The notes under the pieces were generated by a model. The model saw only the letters and a program-made list of their open reading frames with translations, was not told where the DNA came from and made no database searches. This document shows positions 8,993 through 17,486 of a stretch of DNA of 64,000 bases, piece after piece; positions within the stretch are counted from its first letter, which is position 1; each line of letters begins with the position of its first letter. The DNA is taken from contig NZ_RHHS01000017.1 of NCBI RefSeq assembly GCF_003710935.1, positions 310,001-374,000 of the forward strand. The letters run 5' to 3'. The position numbers and the translations under genes are program-made. Source of the DNA: Brevibacillus gelatini (GTDB lineage Bacteria > Bacillota > Bacilli > Brevibacillales > Brevibacillaceae).

Positions 8993-10114
8993 ATGCCGAA
9001 GCAAGCAATGGTCATTCGAGGGGGAACCGTAGTCACAGCGTACGGAATCAAAGAAGCAGATATTTGGATTTCAGGCGGAAAAATTGTTCGCATCGCCAGG
9101 GATACATTGACCAAAAAAACAGCGATGACCGTATTCGAAGAGGTGGACGCGTCGGGCATGTATCTTTTGCCCGGCTTCGTCGCACTTCCGTCCCGATCGC
9201 TGTATAAGATAAAAGATCGGAAGACGTACATAGACGTCATGCGTGAACTGGTCAGGAGCGGGTGCACGAGTTTCGTGGACGTGTTGCGCCCGGAGTCATG
9301 GATGAGCAGTCCGCAGCTTGCATACCAGCAGACAAGGCACTTCAACAGCCCGCTCGACTACGCCTGGCACGTAGGGATTGAGGCTGCCCAACTGCGGGCG
9401 GGGACGGTGGCGCAGTACGGCAAGCTTGGCCTTTCTTCCATTCATGTCACGATCACATGCCCGGAAGAAATTTCCGCGATCAAATGGGAAACGCTTTTGC
9501 AGCTTCATACGTCTAAACAAACGGTTTTGCATTTGCACATTCAAAACGATGCTTCCGTCAAAAAAGAACAACGCGATCTCATTCGACAGCTTTGGCTGGA
9601 CGCCACGCGATACTGGCAGGTGCGTACCGTCATTGCTGATCCGCAAGCGGCCTTCGAACAAAAACAATACGACCCGTTTTTGCACATTTTCCGTTTGAAT
9701 GCTGAAACAACGGACCGGGCTGTCCGATATATATATCAGAGGTTTTATCATAGCTGCCAGGTCGCTGCCCCTTTGCAGGATGTTCGCATTGATTATCGCC
9801 GGAGATGGTGCCCGCCAGAGGTGCTGCTTTGTCTGCTCGTCAGACTTGCTTCGACAAATGTAGCCAAGGCAATCGGCCTTTATCCGCGAAAAGGAAGCTT
9901 GACACCGGGAGCAGACGCTGATATTGTCTTCCTGAAAAAGGAAAACTGGTTGACAAAGGATGTTCTTTCCACTATTCTCAATTTTAGCGAAATACATCTT
10001 CCAACATCTGTTATGTCGAATGGCAGATGGATGTATCGAAACGCGCAGTTTAGCTCTTCAATTGGGATGGGCAGACGACTTTTCGACACGAAGCCCAACG
10101 CCTATGTCATTTAA
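8993..10114 (+). CDS. Hydantoinase/dihydroorotase-like protein lacking metal ligands
   Basis: A 373-residue protein with the overall pattern of cyclic amidohydrolases (hydantoinase, dihydropyrimidinase). The N-terminal strands VIRGGTVVTAYGIKEADI and the C-terminal ASTNVAKAIGLYPRKGSL and GADADIVFL are clear. Active members have an HxH metal-binding pair after LLPG; here residues 58-70 read LLPGFVALPSRSL with no histidine. It is also shorter than the usual ~460 residues. I infer a non-catalytic homologue with a binding or scaffolding role. The ATG at 8993 is chosen for its AGGAGGGG ribosome site; the frame is open farther upstream. B. subtilis has no such gene at this point. Confidence 0.72.
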   Translation: MPKQAMVIRGGTVVTAYGIKEADIWISGGKIVRIARDTLTKKTAMTVFEEVDASGMYLLPGFVALPSRSLYKIKDRKTYIDVMRELVRSGCTSFVDVLRPESWMSSPQLAYQQTRHFNSPLDYAWHVGIEAAQLRAGTVAQYGKLGLSSIHVTITCPEEISAIKWETLLQLHTSKQTVLHLHIQNDASVKKEQRDLIRQLWLDATRYWQVRTVIADPQAAFEQKQYDPFLHIFRLNAETTDRAVRYIYQRFYHSCQVAAPLQDVRIDYRRRWCPPEVLLCLLVRLASTNVAKAIGLYPRKGSLTPGADADIVFLKKENWLTKDVLSTILNFSEIHLPTSVMSNGRWMYRNAQFSSSIGMGRRLFDTKPNAYVI

Positions 10115-10136
10115 CCCCAAAATTGGGGGTTTTTTC
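10113..10136 (+). terminator. Intrinsic terminator
   Basis: The short stem AACCCCAA/TTGGGG(G)TT is followed by TTTTTT and overlaps the stop codon of the amidohydrolase-like gene. Confidence 0.75.
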
Positions 10137-10182
10137 GTGAAGGATTCCCGCAGTGAGACGAGAAAAGAATCGTAAGGTCGCG

Positions 10183-10208
10183 CAACTTTTTACATCCCCA
10201 GCAGTCTA
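10183..10208 (+). promoter_or_regulatory. Candidate ECF-type promoter of the sigma factor gene
   Basis: CAAC at 10183-10186, followed by a T run, then 17 bases, then GTCTA at 10204-10208. This resembles the AAC...CGTC layout of ECF sigma promoters and would fit autoregulation. The match is short and could be chance. Confidence 0.35.
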
Positions 10209-10259
10209 ATATAACAAAGGCCGCTGAGGGATCGGAATCGCAAGGAGGTAATCCTGATT

Positions 10260-10850
10260 ATGACCGATTCCCAGCTTATCCGAGAGATTAAAGAAGGTAA
10301 TCTGGAATGCTATGCTGAACTGATTCGTCGTTATGAAAAAAAGATCCTTTCATTTGTCACTCACCTTTTGCGCCAGGCCCATCTGGAGCATATCGCTGAG
10401 GACATTTGTCAGGAGACGTTTTACAAGGCGTATAAGAGCATTCATTCTTTCCGAGATGTAGAAGCAACCTTCTCCACCTGGCTCTATACGATTGCCCGCA
10501 ACTCTGTACTCAGCGAATTGCGCAAAAGCCGCAACTCCGACGTGTATCTGGACGATACGCTGCAAGTGCCGATGGCTTCTCCCAAGACCTTGCCCGAGCA
10601 GGTTTTGTTGCGCAACGAACGGGAGAGCATGGTCAGACTTGCGATCAACAATCTGCCGGAAAAGCAGCGCTCTGCCCTGATTTTGCGGGAGTACGAACAA
10701 ATGGATTACACTGAGATCGCCACGATCCTCGATTTGACTGTCAGCTCCGTGAAATCCTTGCTGTTTCGGGCACGGCAAAGTATAAAAGGCCAGCTGGAAA
10801 CCTACATCCTGGACACGAAATTGGATGAAGCTGAAGGGATGAATCGATGA
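10260..10850 (+). CDS. ECF-type RNA polymerase sigma factor
   Basis: A 196-residue sigma-70 family factor with only regions 2 and 4, as in ECF factors that direct polymerase to stress or envelope genes. Region 2 includes AEDICQETFYKAYKSIHSF and TWLYTIARN; region 4 holds a helix-turn-helix in YTEIATILDLTVSSVKSLLFRAR. The ATG is preceded by AAGGAGG. The last codon overlaps a putative anti-sigma gene by 4 bases, the standard arrangement for such pairs. Its targets cannot be told from the sequence. Confidence 0.92.
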   Translation: MTDSQLIREIKEGNLECYAELIRRYEKKILSFVTHLLRQAHLEHIAEDICQETFYKAYKSIHSFRDVEATFSTWLYTIARNSVLSELRKSRNSDVYLDDTLQVPMASPKTLPEQVLLRNERESMVRLAINNLPEKQRSALILREYEQMDYTEIATILDLTVSSVKSLLFRARQSIKGQLETYILDTKLDEAEGMNR

Positions 10851-11497
10851 TGAGATGTGAAGAAGTGCAGGAAATTCTGCCTGAATACGCCGAAAATCTG
10901 CTGCCCGAAGTGACGCAACGCCGCGTTGACCATCATATGGCTTCCTGCTATGCTTGCCGTTCCGACTACGAATTTTGGGCGGACAGCGGCGAGTGGATGG
11001 CGATGGACAAGGAAGAGTATCATTCCGTTACGCCATCCCGTTCCATTGTAGATGCGGTCATGGCCCGGATTTTGTCCGAGGAGAAGTGGGCGATCCCGAT
11101 CGGCAGAAAAATTTTCAGCGTAACAGCCAGAATGCGACGTATGGGAGCCAGTGTGGCCGTACTTTTGCTGATGTTGTTTACGTTTACCCTATATGTGAAT
11201 ACGAGCTCGACGGAGCATGCGAATGCCCTCGTCATTAACGGAGAAGTCATGGAAATCAATTCGCCAAAGGCGCAAGTCATTTCTTCTTCTATGCAAACAG
11301 ATGATGGTACATACGTCGTAGAAGCGCAGCCGCTCTCCTCCCAGGAAGACACGCTTGCGAGTGCGACGGCTTCCATCGTTCCGCTGGATGCCAAGCCTGT
11401 TACAGCAGATGCAGCCAAGCCCAATTACCCGATTGTGCTCAGCGTATTCGGGATTTTGATAACCGTGTTGACAATGAGCTGGCTTACTCGTGCATAA
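10847..11497 (+). CDS. Membrane anti-sigma factor with zinc-finger (ZAS) motif
   Basis: This 216-residue protein begins with a ZAS-type domain; HMASCYAC gives the H-x3-C-x2-C zinc motif, with a more N-terminal histidine or cysteine expected to complete it. A membrane segment (MGASVAVLLLMLFTF) lies near residues 89-107 and a second hydrophobic stretch (VLSVFGILITVL) near the C-terminus. Both ends of the extracytoplasmic stretch would therefore be anchored. It overlaps the sigma gene by 4 bases and should hold that sigma factor inactive until a signal arrives. The signal is unknown. Confidence 0.85.
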   Translation: MMRCEEVQEILPEYAENLLPEVTQRRVDHHMASCYACRSDYEFWADSGEWMAMDKEEYHSVTPSRSIVDAVMARILSEEKWAIPIGRKIFSVTARMRRMGASVAVLLLMLFTFTLYVNTSSTEHANALVINGEVMEINSPKAQVISSSMQTDDGTYVVEAQPLSSQEDTLASATASIVPLDAKPVTADAAKPNYPIVLSVFGILITVLTMSWLTRA

Positions 11498-11520
11498 TGG
11501 TATAAAATCAATAAGAATGC

Positions 11521-11545
11521 AAAGACCGTCCCCGGACGGTCTTTT
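11521..11545 (+). terminator. Intrinsic terminator after the sigma/anti-sigma pair
   Basis: A 10-bp stem AAAGACCGTC/GACGGTCTTT with a CCCG loop, followed by T. Confidence 0.8.
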
Positions 11546-11598
11546 GTGGCTCTTCAACCAGAAAACGGCCCAAGCAAAATACATACGAGGTGAACACG

Positions 11599-12543
11599 AT
11601 GCCGAAAAAATGGCTGTATGTGATAGACGAGGCAATCAAGCGGATTGAAAACGACGAGGTGGAGCTGGGCTTGACCGCTCTGCAAAAAGTGCAAGAGCAC
11701 GGAGCGGATCTTCCGGATGTGATGATGTATCTGGCCGAGGTGTGGTACCGGCTGGGACATTTGGAGGTAGCGGGCAATCTGCTGTCAGAGGTGTTGGAGA
11801 AAAATCCGGACATGGAGCCGTCCTTGCGCAGAGAGTGCCAACTGCTGCTTGCAGAAATTGCCCTTGATTCCAGCGATTTTGAAACCGCGCAGCATTTGCT
11901 CTATGAATGCAAGGAATCGGGCTACGAAAGCATTCAGCTTGACCTGTTGCTCGCAGATTTGTACGCGTTGCAAGATTTGGATGAGGTGGCGGTGAAGTAT
12001 CTGGAGCAGGCAAGGCAAAAAGAGCCGGACAACCAGGACATTTTGGTGGCGCTCGGCAACCTGTACTTCCGTATTGGCGAAGACGATGTAGCGATGAAGC
12101 TTTTGGAGGAGGCAGGCCACGAGAGCCTGGAGCTGTTGCTGACAAAAGGGCGCTCGCTGGCGCAAAGCGGCCAGTTTGAGCAGGCGTACCAGGTGTTCCG
12201 CCAGGCGTTGGTGCTTGATCGCTCGCCGGAGGTATTGTATGGGACGGCTCTGATGGGCTTTCATGTAGGACGTCTGGAAGAAGCAGTAGAGCTGGTGACT
12301 GCCTTGCAGGCGGTTGATGAGGAATACGTCGCTGCGTATCCGTTGGCAGCAGACATTTACCTGTCGCTGGGCAAAACCGAACAGGCTATCGACGCCTTGA
12401 AACAATATGTGAAGCTGTCCGGCTTCGATCTCGATCAGATCCGCCGTCTGATTGCGCTCTTGACGCAGGCGGGACGGTACGACGAGGCGAAAGAATACCA
12501 GCAACTGCACGACCAATGGGATCACGAAGCAGACGATGAGTAA
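11599..12543 (+). CDS. ypiA: TPR-repeat protein, YpiA-like
   Basis: This 314-residue, acidic, helical protein has repeated tetratricopeptide signatures such as ALQKVQEHGADLPDVMMYLAEVWYRLG and IDALKQYVKLSG. TPR proteins act as protein-binding scaffolds; no enzymatic residues are visible. Its place between the aromatic genes and the qcr region matches B. subtilis ypiA, though it is shorter than that 423-residue protein. The ATG at 11599 has GAGGTGA at good spacing, so the in-frame GTG nine bases upstream is rejected. Confidence 0.85.
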   Translation: MPKKWLYVIDEAIKRIENDEVELGLTALQKVQEHGADLPDVMMYLAEVWYRLGHLEVAGNLLSEVLEKNPDMEPSLRRECQLLLAEIALDSSDFETAQHLLYECKESGYESIQLDLLLADLYALQDLDEVAVKYLEQARQKEPDNQDILVALGNLYFRIGEDDVAMKLLEEAGHESLELLLTKGRSLAQSGQFEQAYQVFRQALVLDRSPEVLYGTALMGFHVGRLEEAVELVTALQAVDEEYVAAYPLAADIYLSLGKTEQAIDALKQYVKLSGFDLDQIRRLIALLTQAGRYDEAKEYQQLHDQWDHEADDE

Positions 12544-12566
12544 AACGCGCATATAAAAAATCGACG

Positions 12567-12600
12567 AACAGGAAGTCACGCATGTGGCTTCCTGTTTATA
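12567..12600 (+). terminator. Intrinsic terminator after ypiA
   Basis: A 13-bp stem (12567-12579 with 12584-12596, one G-U pair) with a GCAT loop, followed by TATATTT. Confidence 0.75.
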
Positions 12601-12666
12601 TTTCCGCTTTTTGGCAAGAATGATGGATACAAGACAAGAAAGCCATCGCAAAGAAGGGATGCACAG

Positions 12667-13785
12667 ATGAATTTGGCTGAGATTTTGGTGTATACCGATA
12701 TTCGGCAACTCCATCAGATTGCCAACCACTACGGATGCGAATGCAACCTTCATTCCAAAAACGAGCTAATCACCACCCTCTTGTCCAGTCTGCGCCACCG
12801 GATGACTATCTCGCAGGAAGTCGCTCAGCTTTCGCAGACAGAAACCCATTTTTTGCTGCAACTGCTGCTGGACAAACGTACTGTCATGTCGCTGGAGGAT
12901 TTGCTGGCCAAAGCCGGAGTGGCGCTGGAGAGTGCAAAGGAAAAAAAGCAGGAACAAGCCAGAAAGTTCGTGGCTATGGCCATGAAGAGAGGCTGGATCT
13001 TCCCGGCGAAAAGCAAGACGATTGGACAGTATCAAATTCCGCTCGACATCCGTGAGCCGTACATACAAGCCTGGCTGGATCAGTGGCGCGAGCAAAACGA
13101 GCTGGTTGTTCCGGGACCGGAAGCGTACAGGGATGAAGGAACCGCCCTTTGCGACGATATCATGCAATTTTTACAATTCCTTCAGCGGGAGCCTGTTCCG
13201 CTAACGGCTGAAGGAGGCATGTACAAACGGCATCAGCAGCAGTTGTTTCAATTTTTGTACGTAAAAGAAGAACCGCTATTGCCGCAAAAATGGCGCTTTG
13301 GCTACGGCCTGCACTTTGATGTGTACCCGGATCGCTTTTCCTTGCTCTACGATTTTTGCTACTACAACAAGTGGATTGAGGAAGCGGAAGGAAGAGTGGC
13401 GATTACGGAGGCGGGCCGCGAGCGGCTGGAGCAGCCGTACACCGATCAGCTTTACCACGATGTGATCCGTTTTTGGATGAGATTGTACAAACGGGCGATC
13501 CCCAATTTGCCGATGCTTGTGCAGCTGATTCCACTGCTTGCAGCAGGTGGCTGGGTGCGGCAGGAATCGCTGATGAACACGCTGCTCGCGTGGATCAAGG
13601 AGTTTTACTACGATTCACCCGCCGATATTTTGGTGAATCGCGTCTGCAAAATGATGGTGCATCTCGGATTGCTTCGAGTCGGCCAGGACGAGCCTGAACA
13701 GTGGCTGTACACCGCCACCTATGCGAGTCAGACCTGGCTTCGAAAATACAACGGCTTTACGGAAACGACTATTTTATTGAAGTGA
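12667..13785 (+). CDS. Unidentified protein, possibly winged-helix
   Basis: I do not firmly recognise this 372-residue protein. It is rich in aromatic residues and short helices. It begins with NLAEILVYTDIRQLHQIANHYG then KNELITTLLSSL, a pattern like the N-terminal region of helicase-associated or XPB-like winged-helix proteins. No Walker motifs, signal peptide or membrane segments are visible. It lies between ypiA and an IDEAL-domain gene, where B. subtilis carries ypiB. The start ATG is preceded by AAGAAGGGATG, a moderate ribosome site. Any nucleic-acid role is a guess. Confidence 0.6.
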   Translation: MNLAEILVYTDIRQLHQIANHYGCECNLHSKNELITTLLSSLRHRMTISQEVAQLSQTETHFLLQLLLDKRTVMSLEDLLAKAGVALESAKEKKQEQARKFVAMAMKRGWIFPAKSKTIGQYQIPLDIREPYIQAWLDQWREQNELVVPGPEAYRDEGTALCDDIMQFLQFLQREPVPLTAEGGMYKRHQQQLFQFLYVKEEPLLPQKWRFGYGLHFDVYPDRFSLLYDFCYYNKWIEEAEGRVAITEAGRERLEQPYTDQLYHDVIRFWMRLYKRAIPNLPMLVQLIPLLAAGGWVRQESLMNTLLAWIKEFYYDSPADILVNRVCKMMVHLGLLRVGQDEPEQWLYTATYASQTWLRKYNGFTETTILLK

Positions 13786-13794
13786 GGGATGGGT

Positions 13795-14010
13795 ATGGAG
13801 TGGCCAAATTTCTATTCCAACGCGTACGGAACGAACAATCAAATGGTATCCGGGTTGCTTTCCGAGATGGTAATCGATGAGCAAATGCGGCAATACCGCA
13901 AGCGGACGCTCTACGAGGAAATCGACGAGGCGTTGGCTGCCAAAAATAAAGAGCTGTTTATCCGCTTGACAGATGAACTGAAAGAAATCATGGCCTACGA
14001 AAAGTCCTGA
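13795..14010 (+). CDS. IDEAL-domain small protein
   Basis: A 71-residue protein whose C-terminal half is an IDEAL domain, with the eponymous EEIDEALAAKN near residue 43 and LFIRLTDELKEI after it. IDEAL domains occur in Bacillales proteins such as YpiB and ComK-regulating adaptors, and in short stand-alone proteins; the function is mostly unknown. B. subtilis YpiB at this locus joins this domain to an UPF0302 domain, which is absent here. The ATG at 13795 is chosen because the GAGGG ribosome site abuts the alternative ATG at 13789 with no spacing. Confidence 0.8.
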   Translation: MEWPNFYSNAYGTNNQMVSGLLSEMVIDEQMRQYRKRTLYEEIDEALAAKNKELFIRLTDELKEIMAYEKS

Positions 14011-14099
14011 CATCCTTGGCAGGAAGCGATATTGCGAGTCTCCGCCGATTCATGGTACGCTAGTTTCCGGAATCTACAAGAAAAAGAGGAGACGACTCT

Positions 14100-14525
14100 A
14101 TGCAATGGAATGTAAGCGAGTTTGAAAATTGGGAGGAGCTGCGGCCTTACGTGGACACCGCGCTGCTCCCTCTTTATTTGTACAGGGACGGGATTGATAT
14201 GAAAGACCATGTACTGCGCATGAACTACCTGCTGAATGTGGCAGCGGGCATCGAACAGCGCTTGAAAGGGAGGATATTGCTGTTTCCGCTCAGCTATCGG
14301 TTTGCCGCAGAAGAGCAAGAGCAAATGACTCCGCCGGACTTCGCTTTTACCGTCGCCTTGCATTTTTCCGGAGACAATATTCGCTTCGGCGATCAAAAAG
14401 GGGCAGGTACGCTCATGCTTCCGGTAGGCGAGGAAGATTTGGACTCGTCCCTGCGTTTTGAGGTGACAGTCGATGTGCTGAGCAAAGAAATTATTCGCTT
14501 GTGGCAGAAAAAGAGCGGGCAATAG
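14100..14525 (+). CDS. ypiF: DUF2487 protein YpiF
   Basis: A 141-residue soluble protein matching the YpiF family by its N-terminal WNVSEFENWEELRPYVDTALLPLY and by its position directly before qcrA, as in B. subtilis. Its biochemical function is not established. There is no signal peptide or membrane segment. The ATG is preceded by AAAGAGGAG. A gap of about 220 bases with a strong promoter separates it from qcrA, so the two need not be co-transcribed. Confidence 0.85.
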   Translation: MQWNVSEFENWEELRPYVDTALLPLYLYRDGIDMKDHVLRMNYLLNVAAGIEQRLKGRILLFPLSYRFAAEEQEQMTPPDFAFTVALHFSGDNIRFGDQKGAGTLMLPVGEEDLDSSLRFEVTVDVLSKEIIRLWQKKSGQ

Positions 14526-14644
14526 AGAAAGCGTTTTCCGGTAATACTACAGGGAAACGGGGGGAACAAGGAGCAAATTTTGACAAAATGGCAACAATCT
14601 TTCCGCAGGCGGTAGTTGGGTTCAGACATGTCCATTGGACATTC

Positions 14645-14673
14645 TTGACATCTTAATAGGCGTTAGCTATGAT
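14645..14673 (+). promoter_or_regulatory. Sigma-A promoter of qcrABC
   Basis: TTGACA at 14645-14650, 17 bases, TATGAT at 14668-14673: nearly full consensus. It lies 75-100 bases before the qcrA start and overlaps an upstream in-frame ATG (14669), which argues against that ATG being the start. Confidence 0.85.
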
Positions 14674-14746
14674 TGGGATTGACCTAGTGTATATGTATGA
14701 AAACGCCATCGTAGCGCTATTTTACAGGATAAGGAGGGAAAAAGAG

Positions 14747-15265
14747 ATGGGCGACAAACGCGAAATTTCCAGACGTACATTTTTGAACTACGCACTTATG
14801 GGAACTGGCGGGTTCCTTGCTGCGGGCATGATTACCCCTATGATTCGTTTTGCGGTCGATCCTTTGCTGCAGGGACATGCAGGTGGAGATAAAGTGGCTG
14901 TTGGTTCTGTGGACGAGTTCGGTCCTGTACCAAAGCGCGTTGAATTCAAGGTGCATACCAAGGACGGTTGGTATGAATCTGAAACGACTTTATCTGCATG
15001 GGTTACGAAGAATGAAAAGGGTGAAATCCTCGCTCTGTCTCCGATCTGTAAGCACTTGGGCTGTACAGTAAACTGGAACGAAAGTCCCGATCATCCGAAC
15101 CAGTATTTCTGTCCATGCCACTTGGGCCGTTATACCATTAACGGTGAAAACATCCTGGGGACACCACCAACAGCATCTCTTGATGAGTATGAGACAGAAG
15201 TGAAGGACGGCAAGTTGTATTTGGGTAAAATAAAGGCAAATCCTCGTCCGGGGGTGAACGGCTAA
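14747..15265 (+). CDS. qcrA: Menaquinol:cytochrome c reductase, Rieske iron-sulfur subunit
   Basis: The Rieske protein takes electrons from menaquinol at the outer face of the membrane and passes them to cytochrome c. This 172-residue protein has a Tat-like SRRTFLNY at the N-terminus followed by a hydrophobic anchor. The [2Fe-2S] ligands are in CKHLGC and FCPCHLG. The start ATG at 14747 has AAGGAGGG; an earlier ATG at 14669 falls in the promoter -10 element and is rejected. It is the first gene of a three-gene operon, with qcrB starting 1 base later. Confidence 0.96.
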   Translation: MGDKREISRRTFLNYALMGTGGFLAAGMITPMIRFAVDPLLQGHAGGDKVAVGSVDEFGPVPKRVEFKVHTKDGWYESETTLSAWVTKNEKGEILALSPICKHLGCTVNWNESPDHPNQYFCPCHLGRYTINGENILGTPPTASLDEYETEVKDGKLYLGKIKANPRPGVNG

Positions 15266-15266
15266 G

Positions 15267-15938
15267 ATGTTGCAAAAAATGTATGATTGGGTCGATGAGC
15301 GCCTGAATATCACGCCAATGTGGCGCGACTTGGCCGACCATGAGGTACCTGAGCACGTGAACCCGGCACACCACTTCTCTGCTTTCGTTTACTGCTTTGG
15401 GGGTCTAACGTTCTTTATTACCGTTATTCAAATCTTGTCTGGTATGTTCCTGACGATGTACTACGTGCCAGACATCATTAACGCATACGAGTCTGTTAAA
15501 TACCTCCAGAACGAAGTAGCGTTCGGGGTAATTGTACGCGGTATGCATCACTGGGGCGCGAGCTTGGTCATCGTGATGATGTTCCTACATACTTTGCGTG
15601 TTTTCTTTACAGGTGCATACAAAAAGCCTCGCGAACTGAACTGGGTTGTGGGTATGCTGATTTTCTTCGTCATGCTGGGACTTGGCTTCACAGGTTATCT
15701 GCTGCCATGGGACAACACCGCATACTTTGCGACCAAGGTAGGTCTGGAGATCGCAAACTCCGTTCCAATCATCGGTCCTTATGCGAAAACGTTGCTCACA
15801 GGCGGAGAGATCGTAGGGGCACAAACCCTTTCCCGCTTCTTCGCGATTCACGTGTTCTTCCTGCCTGGCGCATTGCTCGGCCTCTTGGGAGCTCACTTTG
15901 TAATGATTCGTTCGCAAGGTATCTCGGGTCCACTATAA
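15267..15938 (+). CDS. qcrB: Menaquinol:cytochrome c reductase, cytochrome b subunit
   Basis: A 223-residue cytochrome b6-type membrane protein with four predicted helices, carrying two b hemes and, in the Bacillus/cyanobacterial type, an extra c-type heme. Helix histidines appear in GMHHWGASLVIVMMFLHTLRV and RFFAIHVFFLPG. The short b6 form, with subunit IV split off, matches the Bacillus bc complex. Only one base separates it from qcrA, so it is probably co-translated. Confidence 0.96.
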   Translation: MLQKMYDWVDERLNITPMWRDLADHEVPEHVNPAHHFSAFVYCFGGLTFFITVIQILSGMFLTMYYVPDIINAYESVKYLQNEVAFGVIVRGMHHWGASLVIVMMFLHTLRVFFTGAYKKPRELNWVVGMLIFFVMLGLGFTGYLLPWDNTAYFATKVGLEIANSVPIIGPYAKTLLTGGEIVGAQTLSRFFAIHVFFLPGALLGLLGAHFVMIRSQGISGPL

Positions 15939-15967
15939 TCGGTCTTCGATAAAAAGGAGGAAATAGC

Positions 15968-16762
15968 ATGGCAAAACAAGAGAAAGATGCTACCTTCGTC
16001 GGAGATTCCCGAGTATCGGCGAAGCGTATCCCTAATATTTCTCCATCCTACTCCGATTTTCCGGGAAAAACAGAGCCGTTCTGGCCTAACTTCCTGCTGA
16101 AAGAGTGGATGGTGGCAGCTGTTTGCTTGGTTGGCTTCCTCGTGCTGACGGTTTCCCATCCGTCGCCGCTGACTGACAAGGCAAACCCGAATGATACGTC
16201 ATTCGTTCCATTGCCAGACTGGTACTTCCTGTTCCTGTACCAAATGCTGAAATACCCTTGGGCTGCGGGGGATTGGGTCGTCTTCGGTACGATTGTCGTA
16301 CCAGGCGTCGCGTTCGGTGCTTTGCTGCTGGCTCCTTGGCTGGATACAAGCAAAGAGCGTCGTCCTTCCAAACGCCCGGTTGCTACAGGCCTGATGATGA
16401 CAGCTCTCGTAGGGATTTTCTACCTCACATGGGCTGCCGATCATGAGCACTCCCTCAACCATCCGTCCAGTAAAGATTCTGGCGGCGCGGGTCATGGCTC
16501 CAGCGCAGCTGCGCCAGCACCTGCTGACTCCAGCTTTACAGCAGATGCCGTTTGGAAAGCGCAAACAAGTTGCATGGGATGCCACGGGAAAAACATGGAA
16601 GGCGGCATGGGGCCTAACCTTCAGAAAATCGGTGAAAAATACGATGCTACGCAGATTGCCGACATCATCAAAAACGGGAAAGCACCTGGAATGCCAGGCG
16701 GCTTAATCAAGGATGATGCGGAAATCGCTAAGCTGGCTGAATACATGGCAACCTTGAAATAA
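15968..16762 (+). CDS. qcrC: Menaquinol:cytochrome c reductase, subunit IV fused to cytochrome c
   Basis: A 264-residue fusion typical of Bacillus. The N-terminal part is subunit IV of the b6f type with membrane helices (PDWYFLFLYQMLKYP is the conserved quinol-site PDWY region). The C-terminal part is a cytochrome c with heme motif CMGCH near residue 202 and an axial methionine, probably in GMPGG. A linker rich in alanine, serine and proline joins them. It starts behind AAAAGGAGG and is followed by a strong terminator, closing the operon. Confidence 0.95.
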   Translation: MAKQEKDATFVGDSRVSAKRIPNISPSYSDFPGKTEPFWPNFLLKEWMVAAVCLVGFLVLTVSHPSPLTDKANPNDTSFVPLPDWYFLFLYQMLKYPWAAGDWVVFGTIVVPGVAFGALLLAPWLDTSKERRPSKRPVATGLMMTALVGIFYLTWAADHEHSLNHPSSKDSGGAGHGSSAAAPAPADSSFTADAVWKAQTSCMGCHGKNMEGGMGPNLQKIGEKYDATQIADIIKNGKAPGMPGGLIKDDAEIAKLAEYMATLK

Positions 16763-16771
16763 GCGAATAGA

Positions 16772-16806
16772 GAAAAAGCTGGCTGACGATGCGGTCAGCT
16801 TTTTCT
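16772..16806 (+). terminator. Intrinsic terminator of qcrABC
   Basis: The stem AAAAAGCTG/CAGCTTTTT closes a 14-base loop and is followed by CTTTC; it lies just after the qcrC stop. Confidence 0.75.
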
Positions 16807-16837
16807 TTCGTAGCAAACACAGCGGGAGACGATAAAC

Positions 16838-17437
16838 ATGATCTGGATATGGGAGTGGTTTACACATTCTTTGGGAAGAAGATGGTTTCTATGGACGCTG
16901 TTTATCGTAAACCTGCTGGGAACAATATACGGATTCATCTGGTATCGTAATCAACTGGCAGAAACGCCAGCGTACTTGACTCCTTTTGTCCCAGACAGCC
17001 CGACAGGTAGTGGACTATTCACGCTGGTACTCCTTACTTATTTGTTGGGTCGCCATATCCCGGTATTGGAAGCGTTGGCTGGTATCACCAATTTCAAGTA
17101 CGGTGTATGGGCAGTCTGCATCATCTTGGCGGGTTGGATGATGGGGAATGAAGTGCGTTGGACAGATGTGATGTTAATTTTTTCTCATGCAGGCATGGCG
17201 GTTGAATCAGTATTGTATGCACGCTTTTTCAAATTAAGCATCCTGCCAGTGGGAATCGCTGCTTTGTGGACACTGAACAACGACTTCCTGGATTATGTCA
17301 TGGACATCCATCCGTGGTTGCCAAGTGTGCTTGACCCGTATGAAGGCTTTGTAGGACTGTTTACCGTACTTCTCAGCCTGATTTCCATTTCCGTCATCTG
17401 GCTGGTAAACACAAAGCACACGATAAACAAGGTCTAA
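16838..17437 (+). CDS. ypjA: DUF1405 membrane protein YpjA
   Basis: A 199-residue integral membrane protein with about five to six hydrophobic helices, starting WFLWTLFIVNLLGTIYGFIWYRNQL. The family (DUF1405) has no assigned function. It follows qcrC and precedes ypjB as in B. subtilis. The ATG is preceded by AGCGGGAGA, a moderate ribosome site. It is separated from qcrABC by a terminator, so read-through or a weak local promoter would be needed. Confidence 0.85.
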   Translation: MIWIWEWFTHSLGRRWFLWTLFIVNLLGTIYGFIWYRNQLAETPAYLTPFVPDSPTGSGLFTLVLLTYLLGRHIPVLEALAGITNFKYGVWAVCIILAGWMMGNEVRWTDVMLIFSHAGMAVESVLYARFFKLSILPVGIAALWTLNNDFLDYVMDIHPWLPSVLDPYEGFVGLFTVLLSLISISVIWLVNTKHTINKV

Positions 17438-17486
17438 TCTTGTCCTCCTTTCCATAGGCTGTACTAGGGGAAGGAGGTTTTTTGTA

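Noticed and set aside
14669-14746. A longer QcrA start at 14669.
   Set aside because: It lies in the -10 element of the strong qcr promoter and lacks a ribosome site; 14747 has AAGGAGGG.
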